Position numbers and translations under genes: made by a program
Shown: in pieces, positions 1-6,000 of the stretch
Position numbering within the stretch: the stretch's first letter is position 1
How the letters are laid out: each line of letters begins with the position of its first letter
Notes under the pieces: model-generated
Told to the model about the DNA's origin: nothing
Databases searched by the model: none
The model's input: the letters and a program-made list of their open reading frames with translations, nothing else
Source of the DNA: DAOQAU01 sp035354275
Lineage (GTDB): Bacteria > Cyanobacteriota > Vampirovibrionia > Gastranaerophilales > Gastranaerophilaceae
DNA length: 12,889 bases
Assembly: GCA_035354275.1 (NCBI GenBank)
Contig: DAOQAU010000046.1
Location: forward strand, 1 to 12,889
Reading direction: 5' to 3'

Positions 1-168
1 ATGATTATGGTACTTTACTACCACGAGAACATGACCTTAAAAGAAATCGGAGAAACCATTGAGGTTTCAGAATCAAGGGTTTGCCAGCTTCATGCACAGG
101 CAATTATGAAGTTGAAGAACATCTTGAGCGAAAACCGCACAGAAAGAATGAAAAAGAGTATAGTTTAG
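1..168 (+). CDS. fliA: RNA polymerase sigma factor, FliA/WhiG type, C-terminal fragment
   Basis: The reading frame is open from the first base to TAG at 166-168, so the gene begins outside the window and only the last 55 residues are present. They form sigma region 4, the helix-turn-helix that reads the -35 element. The motif TLKEIGETIEVSESRVCQLH followed by a lysine-rich helix is typical of the sigma-28 (FliA/WhiG/SigD) branch, where this stretch normally reads LKEIG..L.VSESRVSQIH. Such factors transcribe flagellar or other cell-surface regulons. The ATG at position 1 is an internal methionine, not a start. The sigma-family call is firm. The FliA subtype is likely but rests on region 4 alone, and no flagellar gene is visible in the window. 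Confidence 0.8.
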   Translation: MIMVLYYHENMTLKEIGETIEVSESRVCQLHAQAIMKLKNILSENRTERMKKSIV

Positions 169-222
169 AGTTATTTTTATTTAATTTTATAATTAATTTT
201 TTACTTGCTAATATTTTTTCAT

Positions 223-262
223 GTCGTTGCGAGGAAGAAATTTATTTCTGACGAAGCAATCT
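223..262. repeat. Imperfect palindromic intergenic repeat
   Basis: The stretch starts GTCGTTGCGAGGAAG and ends GACGAAGCAATCT. It folds with an inner stem AGAAAT/ATTTCT (236-241 with 244-249) and an outer stem TTGC/GCAA (227-230 with 256-259). It resembles the widespread short dispersed repeats with a TTGCGAGG...GACGAAGCAAT core found between genes in many bacteria. No copy elsewhere in this window was found, so the repeat status rests on that resemblance. Confidence 0.5.
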
Positions 263-313
263 AAAAAACGTTAAGCATTAAATATTTTTTTGCTCTACGT
301 ACTTAGTTTGTAG

Positions 314-353
314 GGTGCGTCACATGCACCTTTTTATTCTATTTCCTATTTCC
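314..353. repeat. Small hairpin repeat plus two heptamer units
   Basis: GGTGC (314-318) and GCACC (326-330) form a short hairpin, part of a GTAGGGTGCGT-type dispersed repeat. Just after it come two tandem TATTTCC heptamers (340-346 and 347-353), the reverse complement of the GGAAATA units at 3920-3933. The rest of the 169-392 gap is AT-rich and shows no ORF or convincing terminator for either flanking gene. Confidence 0.45.
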
Positions 354-392
354 TTGATTCAGGATGACGTATTTTTTTTATCTCAACAAACT

Positions 393-1736
393 TTAATTAA
401 AATCCCTGATTATATTCTGCATTTTTAAAAGCGCGGTATATGTGGGAAGAATTGTTATACGCTCATTTATGTCGAGCGTCGTCAAAACATGCCTTAGAGC
501 ATGCCGTATTCTTGGTATAACAATAATTTTAGAAGGCTCAATCCCTGCATACTTAAGCCTTACAGCCATGTCTTGCGCTCTAAAGCCCGATACTATAATC
601 GGATTTTTAGCATCTTTTAAGTATTCAAAATCCGCATCCCAAAGCCATGAAACATCTCTGCCGTCAGCGTAATTATCATTAATTATAACCATAATGTTTG
701 AATTTAAATCGACTGTTTTTAATACTTCGCTTGCACCTGTGGGATTTTTGATTAACTGCACCAAAAGTTGATGACCCTGCAGGATAAGTTTTTCGGCACG
801 ACCGAAAATTGCCTGATAAGAATTCAAAGCATTTTGTATTTTAGGCTGATCGTATCCGGATTCAAGAGCAAAAGAGATTGCTGCAAGTGCGTTATATGCA
901 TTGTATAAACCGATTAGACCGACATTAAATTCATATTCCCCGTTTTTAGAATAAACGTTAATAACCGAATAATCTTCATAAATTTTGACATCGGCACTGT
1001 AGTCACAATAGGACCGTTTGTAGCCGCAATCACAGTAGTAATGGCCCTGTTGGGCAAAAAATCTTTGACTGTATTTTAAAGTTGAAAAACAAGTAGGACA
1101 GTTTACCGCTTCAATTGGAGCATTTGACACAACAGAGTTTGAAACGATTTCAACATTTTCAAAGCCGAAATATATTCTTTCGTGTTCATCGGGTAAATTT
1201 GCTACCATAGGATCATCCGCATTTAAAAATAATTTCAAATCAGGATTTTTGTCTATGGCTTCTCTGATTTTTTTTGCGGTAGTATCAAGTTCACCGTAAC
1301 GGTCAAGTTGATCCCTGAAAAGATTTGTAACCAAAAGGCTGTTTGACGGCAGATAATCATAAAGTCTTGTCAGATATGCTTCATCGGATTCAAGCACAAA
1401 ATAATCAAAACGACGAAACGGTGCTATGTCAAGGGCAAGCGCGTTTGCAATGCCGGTTAACATATTCGCTCCTTTTTCGTTATGAATAACTTTTTGTCCC
1501 CCACATTCCAAAATACTTGAAATCAACCCTGCCGTCGTAGTTTTACCGTTTGTTCCGGTAATGGTTATAACACCTTTTTTGACATATTTTGAACAGTATG
1601 ACAAAAACTCGGGACAGATTTTAAGTGCGATAAGCCCGACAAACGAAGTTCCCGAAGATCTGTGCAACATTGCTATAAATACCGCCAGTATCTTTGCAAC
1701 CAGTATGGATAAGTAAAATTTCAGCTTATTCATCAT
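393..1736 (-). CDS. murT: MurT-type Mur ligase, lipid II amidation subunit
   Basis: A 447-residue Mur ligase family protein with a C-terminal DUF1727 domain, the layout of MurT. MurT pairs with the glutaminase GatD to convert the D-glutamate of lipid II to D-isoglutamine at the cytoplasmic face. The N-terminal hydrophobic helix (about 7-24) is usual for the family. The ATP-binding loop is TGTNGKTTT at 60-68. Four cysteines in CPTC (213-216) and CDC (235-237) form the zinc knuckle typical of MurT. The stretch NDNYADGRDVSWLWDAD (353-369) belongs to the DUF1727 domain, where the aspartate that completes the GatD catalytic triad lies. Length is normal. Two adjacent ATG codons (1734-1736 and 1731-1733) are possible starts and neither has a good Shine-Dalgarno. 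The upstream region is a heptamer array. No gatD is visible: the gene ends at 393 and the next gene on that side is on the opposite strand. Confidence 0.88.
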   Translation of the reverse strand: MMNKLKFYLSILVAKILAVFIAMLHRSSGTSFVGLIALKICPEFLSYCSKYVKKGVITITGTNGKTTTAGLISSILECGGQKVIHNEKGANMLTGIANALALDIAPFRRFDYFVLESDEAYLTRLYDYLPSNSLLVTNLFRDQLDRYGELDTTAKKIREAIDKNPDLKLFLNADDPMVANLPDEHERIYFGFENVEIVSNSVVSNAPIEAVNCPTCFSTLKYSQRFFAQQGHYYCDCGYKRSYCDYSADVKIYEDYSVINVYSKNGEYEFNVGLIGLYNAYNALAAISFALESGYDQPKIQNALNSYQAIFGRAEKLILQGHQLLVQLIKNPTGASEVLKTVDLNSNIMVIINDNYADGRDVSWLWDADFEYLKDAKNPIIVSGFRAQDMAVRLKYAGIEPSKIIVIPRIRHALRHVLTTLDINERITILPTYTALLKMQNIIRDFN

Positions 1737-1795
1737 TCATCATTTACCATTTATCATTTACTATTTACTATTTACTATTTACTATTTACTATTTA
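1734..1795. repeat. Tandem heptamer array (YATTTAY) in the murT leader
   Basis: Seven full 7-bp units run from 1741 to 1789: CATTTAC, CATTTAT, CATTTAC and then four TATTTAC. A degenerate CATTCAT (1734-1740) lies on the left and a partial TATTTA on the right. On the murT strand the units read GTAAATA and lie immediately before the start codon, which itself falls in the degenerate left unit. Related units occur at 340-353 and 3913-3983. The arrangement recalls the STRR heptamer arrays of heterocystous cyanobacteria, but the unit sequence differs. Confidence 0.85.
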
Positions 1796-1813
1796 AATAG
1801 TCTTCAAGGTGTA

Positions 1814-1842
1814 TTCAAAATAATTAAAATATACCTTATAAT
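1814..1842 (+). promoter_or_regulatory. Sigma-70-type promoter for the 1874 membrane gene
   Basis: TTCAAA (1814-1819) and a perfect TATAAT (1837-1842) are separated by 17 bases. Transcription would start near 1849, giving a leader of about 25 bases before the ATG at 1874. The call is by eye. Confidence 0.5.
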
Positions 1843-1873
1843 TATCATCATAATACAACAACAGATTAAAATC

Positions 1874-2233
1874 ATGAAAATATTTTTTGTAACATTTTTC
1901 ATAGCAGAACTTATCATTGCCCTTGCCGTAATATTTAAAATAAGGCAGTTAAATAAAGCTGTAAATAAATTCAATAAAACGGTTACAAAAAACAAATATA
2001 AAATTGCTTCCAAAATAGAAGATTTCAGGTATTTATGCGTTGACATAAACCGAAAAATCGAAGAAACAAAAGAGTACATTCGCCAAAAACGCGATGAATA
2101 TCTGATAAAAGCATCAAAAACAATCTTAATCTATCTTGGAATATTTTTATTGAAGGGAAAATATCGCAAAACCATTCTCGGATATCAGCTTATAAAAGAG
2201 GTGTATGCGGGACTTTGTGAAACGGAAGTTTGA
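1874..2233 (+). CDS. Small membrane-anchored protein of unknown function
   Basis: 119 residues from the ATG at 1874. Residues 2-21 form a hydrophobic helix (FFVTFFIAELIIALAVIF). A lysine-rich, probably helical segment follows (23-80, with KIEETKEYIRQKRDEY), then a second short hydrophobic patch (about 83-93). This suggests an inner-membrane protein with a basic cytoplasmic coiled region, in the style of the DUF948/YtxG proteins, though I do not recognise the family. No clear Shine-Dalgarno precedes this ATG. The same frame stays open upstream to 1694, but that extension runs through the heptamer array and overlaps murT, so it was not used. The gene ends inside the promoter region of the next gene and probably belongs to the same envelope cluster. 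Confidence 0.6.
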   Translation: MKIFFVTFFIAELIIALAVIFKIRQLNKAVNKFNKTVTKNKYKIASKIEDFRYLCVDINRKIEETKEYIRQKRDEYLIKASKTILIYLGIFLLKGKYRKTILGYQLIKEVYAGLCETEV

Positions 2234-2261
2234 TTGTTTTTTTGAAAAAATATGTTATACT
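2234..2261 (+). promoter_or_regulatory. Extended -10 promoter for the first YtxH gene
   Basis: TTGTTT (2234-2239), a 16-base spacer and TATACT (2256-2261), with the extended -10 dinucleotide TG at 2253-2254. Start of transcription is expected near 2268, about 25 bases before the ATG at 2293. The promoter begins immediately after the stop of the preceding gene (2231-2233). Confidence 0.6.
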
Positions 2262-2292
2262 TGATAAAAATAAGGATGAAAGGACACAGAAA

Positions 2293-2604
2293 ATGGGTAA
2301 AGAAAACAATTCCATCAGTTTCGGACTGGGACTTATTGCAGGCGTCGTGGGCGGAATAATTGCAGGGGTTTTATACGCGCCAAAACCGGGTGAAGAATCA
2401 AGAAAAGAACTTAAAAATACCGTTGACGATCTTGTAGAAAAACATTCGCCTGAAATCCAGGATGCAAAAAAACAGGCGATGGAATCCATAGACCTTATGA
2501 AATACAAGCTCGAAAGGCAATATAGAAAACTTAATCACGTTTTCAAATCAAAAAAAATGCAAAAAGCAAAAGAACTTGAAGACATTGATTATGATTTTAA
2601 TTAA
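2293..2604 (+). CDS. YtxH domain-containing protein (first copy)
   Basis: 103 residues. The ATG at 2293 is preferred over the longer frame because AAAGGA (2279-2284) lies 8 bases upstream and a promoter lies just before it. Residues 11-29 are a glycine-rich membrane helix (GLGLIAGVVGGIIAGVLYA), followed by the family signature APKPGEESRKEL (29-40), then a charged helical tail with a basic patch (KSKKMQKAKE). YtxH proteins are small single-pass membrane proteins linked to general stress in Bacillus, with no known enzymatic role. Here the gene is followed by a DUF948 gene and a second YtxH gene, recalling the Bacillus ytxG-ytxH pairing. Family call firm, function unknown. Confidence 0.85.
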   Translation: MGKENNSISFGLGLIAGVVGGIIAGVLYAPKPGEESRKELKNTVDDLVEKHSPEIQDAKKQAMESIDLMKYKLERQYRKLNHVFKSKKMQKAKELEDIDYDFN

Positions 2605-2671
2605 GTAAGTCGTTGGCGAAGGGATATGCCCTGAGCCTTACGAATTACTTATCCCGAACTTGATTCGGGAT
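2603..2671. repeat. Two adjacent palindromic repeats between YtxH and DUF948 genes
   Basis: The first (2603-2650) is an imperfect inverted repeat whose arms begin AAGTAAGTCG and end TACGAATTACTT; it contains CCCTGAGCC, common in bacterial dispersed repeats. The second is a perfect 8-bp stem ATCCCGAA/TTCGGGAT (2651-2658 with 2664-2671) with loop CTTGA. The same CCCGAA/TTCGGG arm occurs at 7464-7480. The structures lie inside an apparent operon and could affect mRNA stability or translation of the next gene. Confidence 0.6.
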
Positions 2672-2701
2672 CTCGTACGCAAAGATTAATGAAAGGATGA
2701 A

Positions 2702-3085
2702 ATGGAAACATCGCAAATAGCACTGAATAACGGCATAACTTTTTTGGTTATCGCAACAGGAATTATTATTATAATCGTGGGCGGATTTTTGGTAAAACTT
2801 CTGTTTGACATGTCAAAACTTACAAAAAATATTGACGAAACAACCACTATAGTGAAAACAGAAATTGAGCCGACTTTGAAAGAATTTAACAAAGCGCTTC
2901 AAAGCATAAATTCCATTGCCCAAAACGCGGACAAAAAAGTCGACAGCCTTGCACACACCGTTGAAAGCCTTTTAAATACAGGTGCTTTCGCTCTTCACAA
3001 AGCAAAAGATTTATCCGGCGGTTTAATCAAAGGAATGGTCAAAGGACTTGTATCAGTAATAAAAATGTTTGTAAGTAAACGATAA
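2702..3085 (+). CDS. DUF948 (YtxG-like) membrane protein
   Basis: 127 residues. GAAAGGA (2691-2697) supports the ATG at 2702. A strong hydrophobic helix spans 11-35 (GITFLVIATGIIIIIVGGFL...). It is followed by LTKNIDETTTIVKTEIEPTL and repeated NSIAQNADKKVDSLAHTVESL heptad-like segments, the pattern of DUF948 proteins: an N-terminal anchor and a long amphipathic helix. The C-terminus is glycine-rich and basic (GGLIKGMVKGLVSVIKMFVSKR). The gene sits between two YtxH genes, as in Bacillus where DUF948 and YtxH genes are adjacent, suggesting a shared envelope or stress role. The biochemical function is unknown. Confidence 0.75.
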   Translation: METSQIALNNGITFLVIATGIIIIIVGGFLVKLLFDMSKLTKNIDETTTIVKTEIEPTLKEFNKALQSINSIAQNADKKVDSLAHTVESLLNTGAFALHKAKDLSGGLIKGMVKGLVSVIKMFVSKR

Positions 3086-3120
3086 TATTAGCAAAATATA
3101 AATAGTAAAGGAGAAATATT

Positions 3121-3402
3121 ATGTCAGCAGGTAAATTTTTAGCAGGTTTTGTAGTAGGCGGAGTTCTCGGCGCTGTTGCGGGAGTTCTTCTTGCCCCTCA
3201 ATCAGGTGAAGAGACAAGAGAATTGCTCTCTGATGCTTCAAAAGATATGGTCAAAAAAACAGATAAAACAGTAAAAGAAATTCAGCAAAAAGCAGATATT
3301 GCCGTTTCCGATATGCAAAAAAAGGGCGATGAAATTATGGAAAAAATTCAAACGCTCATAAATAAACAAAAAGGTGAAAAACCGGCAGAAGAAACTAATT
3401 AA
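3121..3402 (+). CDS. YtxH domain-containing protein (second copy)
   Basis: 93 residues. AAAGGAG (3107-3113) is 7 bases before the ATG. Residues 4-25 form a glycine-rich membrane helix (GKFLAGFVVGGVLGAVAGVL), followed by the signature APQSGEETREL (25-35) and a lysine-rich coiled tail. It shares the layout of the 2293 protein, but the tail differs, so the two are paralogues and not a recent duplication. The operon ends here at a strong terminator. Confidence 0.88.
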   Translation: MSAGKFLAGFVVGGVLGAVAGVLLAPQSGEETRELLSDASKDMVKKTDKTVKEIQQKADIAVSDMQKKGDEIMEKIQTLINKQKGEKPAEETN

Positions 3403-3417
3403 TTTTTTAATTTAAAA

Positions 3418-3460
3418 AAAAGAGGGCGAATTTTTGTGAAACAAAAATTCGCCCTCTTTT
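3418..3460. terminator. Bidirectional rho-independent terminator of the YtxH cluster
   Basis: A perfect 20-bp stem (3418-3437 with 3441-3460, loop GAA) has AAAA on the left and TTTT on the right, so it can act on both strands. The core is GAGGGCGAA/TTCGCCCTC. Confidence 0.92.
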
Positions 3461-3465
3461 GTCCG

Positions 3466-3513
3466 GCTCATACCCATACCGCCGGCTATCCCGCAGCCGG
3501 TAAGGGTATGAGC
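3466..3513. other. Two-part hairpin upstream of gatC
   Basis: GCTCATACCC (3466-3475) pairs perfectly with GGGTATGAGC (3504-3513). Inside it CCGGCT (3482-3487) pairs with AGCCGG (3495-3500), loop ATCCCGC. It is GC-rich for this genome. It may be a dispersed repeat or a structured RNA; no U-tract follows, so it is not a standard terminator. Confidence 0.6.
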
Positions 3514-3531
3514 ACTTCTTAAGTCAGATTT

Positions 3532-3568
3532 GAAAAATTGCGAAAAATTGTCATTTTTCGAATTTTTC
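3532..3568. other. A/T-rich hairpin upstream of gatC
   Basis: GAAAAATTGCGAAAAA (3532-3547) pairs with TTTTTCGAATTTTTC (3554-3568) over 15 bp with one bulged G. It ends about 65 bases before gatC. A possible promoter (TTGCAA at 3580-3585, weak CATTAT at 3604-3609) follows, so the hairpin is probably not in the gatC transcript. Confidence 0.55.
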
Positions 3569-3634
3569 CGCATCCTCTTTTGCAAATAATTGTTTCATGA
3601 TATCATTATAGAATAATTTGCATGGAGTTAAAAA

Positions 3635-3916
3635 ATGATTACGGTTAAAGATGTTGAGCATGTAGCAAAACTTGCCAGATTAGAATTAACACAAGAAGAA
3701 AAAGAAAAATTTACCAAACAACTCGGCGATGTGCTTAAGTATGTTGAGCAAATGAATGAAGTTGACACCACAGATGTCAAGCCGATGGCGCATGCATTTG
3801 ATATTGTAAACGTAATGAGAGATGACAATATTGTCTATGAACAGACAAAAGAAGAATTAATGGCAAACGCGCCTGAAGAAGAAAACGGATTTTTCAAAGT
3901 ACCTAAGATAGGGTAA
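3635..3916 (+). CDS. gatC: Asp/Glu-tRNA amidotransferase subunit C
   Basis: 93 residues, normal for GatC. The family pattern is clear: VKDVEHVAKLARLELTQEE at the N-terminus, then LGDVLKYVEQMNEVDTTDV, and MRDD, ending ...NGFFKVPKIG. GatC is the small subunit that holds GatA and GatB together in the GatCAB complex, which converts misacylated Glu-tRNA(Gln) or Asp-tRNA(Asn) to Gln-tRNA or Asn-tRNA. TGGAG (3623-3627) gives a moderate ribosome site. gatA and gatB are not adjacent; pyrG follows after 92 bases. The stop codon (3914-3916) lies inside the first unit of a heptamer array. Confidence 0.95.
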   Translation: MITVKDVEHVAKLARLELTQEEKEKFTKQLGDVLKYVEQMNEVDTTDVKPMAHAFDIVNVMRDDNIVYEQTKEELMANAPEEENGFFKVPKIG

Positions 3917-3983
3917 ATAGGAAATAGGAAATAGTGAATAGATTTCTAAACTTTCTATTTACCATTTACTATTTACCTTTTAC
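3913..3983. repeat. Inverted pair of heptamer arrays between gatC and pyrG
   Basis: Four units on the left (GTAAATA, GGAAATA, GGAAATA, GTGAATA; 3913-3940) face four in the opposite orientation (TATTTAC, CATTTAC, TATTTAC, CTTTTAC; 3956-3983). The left units overlap the gatC stop. The two halves can fold into a long imperfect A/T hairpin (for example GGTAAATAG at 3912-3920 with CTATTTACC at 3955-3963). The array lies 13 bases before the pyrG ribosome site. Confidence 0.8.
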
Positions 3984-4008
3984 TTCATTAAAAAATGAGG
4001 AGTGAATA

Positions 4009-5655
4009 ATGGGGACTAAGTACATATTTATAACCGGTGGAGTTGTAAGCTCTTTAGGAAAAGGAATTATCGGAGCTTCTTTAGGAAAACTTCTTAAAGC
4101 AAGGGGCTATTCCGTTGCGATACAAAAATTTGACCCTTATATAAACGTTGACCCCGGCACAATGAGTCCGTTTCAACACGGCGAAGTTTTTGTAACCGAT
4201 GACGGTGCAGAAACCGATTTGGACTTGGGGCATTACGAAAGGTTTACGGATACCAGCCTGAGCCAAATAAACAATGTTACATCAGGAAGCGTTTACCAGA
4301 CCGTAATTTCGAAAGAAAGAAAAGGCGATTATCTGGGTGCGACGGTTCAGACGATTCCTCACATAACAAACGAAATTAAATCAAGAATTGTAAAAGCTAA
4401 AAACCAGTTTAAAACAGACTTTTTAATAATAGAAATAGGCGGAACAATAGGTGACATAGAAGGTTTGCCGTTTATTGAGGCAATAAGACAGTTTAAAACA
4501 GAAGTCGGATTTGGAAATGCAATTTCAATTCACTGTACGCTTTTGCCTTATTTGCCCACTTCGGGTGAATTAAAGACAAAACCCTCTCAACACAGTGTTA
4601 CAACCTTGAGAAGTTACGGACTTCAACCTGAGGTTTTGGTTTGCAGAACAACCCGTTCAATTCCAAAAACAGAAAAAGAAAAACTTGCGCTTTTCTGCTC
4701 GGTTCCAAAAGAAGCGGTCATTGAATGCAAAGACATGAAAAGCATTTACGAAGTTCCGCTTGCATTAGAAGAGCAGGGTATGGCGTCTGTTGTGCTTCAA
4801 AGACTTATGATGGAAGACAGAAAGCCCGAATTGAAATCATGGAAAAATCTTGTTGAAAAAATTAAAAACCCTAAAATGACAATAAAAGTTGCGATTGCCG
4901 GAAAATACACAAAACTTTCAGACGCCTATATTTCTGTTGTTGAATCCCTAAAACATGCAGGCTATGCAAATGATGCTCAGATTGAAATTAAGTGGATTAA
5001 CTCCGAAGACTGCATTGATTACGATAAGGCCAATGAACTTTTAAAAGATGTTCAGGCGGTAGTTGTCCCGGGAGGGTTCGGAATTCGCGGAATTGAAGGC
5101 AAGCTCAATGTTATAAAATATGCGCGTGAAAACAATTTACCGTTTTTAGGGCTTTGCTTGGGCATGCAGTGTGCGGTAATTGAATACGCAAGAAATGTCT
5201 TAGGATTTGCCGATGCCAATTCTACAGAATTTGACGAAAACACAAAATATCCTGTCATAGATTTAATGCTTGAACAAAAAAATGTTCAAGGATATGGTGG
5301 CACAATGAGGCTTGGTCAATATGAATGCCACATCAAAAAAGGCTCTAAGGCAAATTCTGCATACGGTCAGACAAAAATATTTGAACGCCATCGACACAGA
5401 TACGAAGTCAATAGTGAATATATGGAACAATTTAAAAAAGCGGGGCTTATATTTTCGGGACTTTCACCCGACGGAATGCTTGCAGAAATTGTTGAGCTTC
5501 CCCAGCTTGATTGGTTTGTGGCATCACAATTTCATCCCGAATTCAAATCAAGACCGGAAAAGCCTCATCCGCTTTTCGATGGTTTAATTTCCACCGCAAA
5601 AAATAAAATAGAAAATTTAAACAAAATCAAAAAATTAGAAAAGACAGTAAGATAA
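4009..5655 (+). CDS. pyrG: CTP synthase (glutamine-hydrolysing)
   Basis: 548 residues, full length. It makes CTP from UTP using ATP and glutamine, the last step of pyrimidine nucleotide synthesis, in the cytoplasm. The N-terminal amidoligase domain begins KYIFITGGVVSSLGKGI with the P-loop at about 15-21, followed by QKFDPYINVDPGTMSPFQHG. The C-terminal class I glutaminase domain has the oxyanion segment GGFGIRG, the nucleophile Cys383 in GLCLGMQ, and His509/Glu511 in FHPEF, so both active sites look intact. GAGGAG (3997-4002) is 6 bases before the ATG. It may be cotranscribed with gatC. The C-terminal tail is lysine-rich. Confidence 0.98.
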   Translation: MGTKYIFITGGVVSSLGKGIIGASLGKLLKARGYSVAIQKFDPYINVDPGTMSPFQHGEVFVTDDGAETDLDLGHYERFTDTSLSQINNVTSGSVYQTVISKERKGDYLGATVQTIPHITNEIKSRIVKAKNQFKTDFLIIEIGGTIGDIEGLPFIEAIRQFKTEVGFGNAISIHCTLLPYLPTSGELKTKPSQHSVTTLRSYGLQPEVLVCRTTRSIPKTEKEKLALFCSVPKEAVIECKDMKSIYEVPLALEEQGMASVVLQRLMMEDRKPELKSWKNLVEKIKNPKMTIKVAIAGKYTKLSDAYISVVESLKHAGYANDAQIEIKWINSEDCIDYDKANELLKDVQAVVVPGGFGIRGIEGKLNVIKYARENNLPFLGLCLGMQCAVIEYARNVLGFADANSTEFDENTKYPVIDLMLEQKNVQGYGGTMRLGQYECHIKKGSKANSAYGQTKIFERHRHRYEVNSEYMEQFKKAGLIFSGLSPDGMLAEIVELPQLDWFVASQFHPEFKSRPEKPHPLFDGLISTAKNKIENLNKIKKLEKTVR

Positions 5656-5658
5656 AAT

Positions 5659-5877
5659 TTATTTGCCTATTCTTGCTTTTATTGATTTTCTGATTAATTT
5701 ATAGTTATTAATAAAATTTTTCATAAAATATGCAAAATTCTTAACCGGATTTTTTGAGATTTTTATCCCGTCAGGAAGCCTGCCCGCTTTCTGCAATAAA
5801 CACTTTGCATCGCAGCGTTCAAATTTGGTCATTGTGTAAATGGTATGTAAATCAACTCTATTTTTGAATATAATCAT
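5659..5877 (-). CDS. Small hypothetical protein, possibly a gene remnant
   Basis: 72 residues from the ATG at 5877 (a shorter start lies at 5832, giving 57 residues). The C-terminal part, with KCLLQKAGRLPDGIKIS and a basic helical end, looks protein-like, while the N-terminal part is low in complexity. No good ribosome site is seen before either start. The basic tail loosely recalls C-termini of family 2 glycosyltransferases, so this may be the end of a decayed gene. No function is assigned. It lies in the gap between the convergent pyrG and TPR genes. Confidence 0.35.
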   Translation of the reverse strand: MIIFKNRVDLHTIYTMTKFERCDAKCLLQKAGRLPDGIKISKNPVKNFAYFMKNFINNYKLIRKSIKARIGK

Positions 5878-5967
5878 AAATCCAACATAAAAATGTATAT
5901 ATATATTTAAAAACAACAATCAATATAAATTTTTGTCCAAAGATACTTGTCTTTTCATAAAAATTTA

Positions 5968-6000
5968 CAATAAATAAAATGCCACAAATTTTATTTATTG
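5968..6000. terminator. A/T-only hairpin at the TPR gene end
   Basis: CAATAAATAAAAT (5968-5980) pairs perfectly with ATTTTATTTATTG (5988-6000), loop GCCACAA. The stop codon of the TPR gene (5991-5993) is in one arm. With no GC core it would be a weak terminator, but it is the only candidate at this end. Confidence 0.4.

Noticed and set aside
1741..1795. CRISPR-like array
   Set aside because: Units are 7 bp with no spacers; it is a simple tandem repeat.
1694..1873. N-terminal extension of the 119-residue membrane protein
   Set aside because: It overlaps murT and translates the heptamer array, and the likely promoter lies within it.
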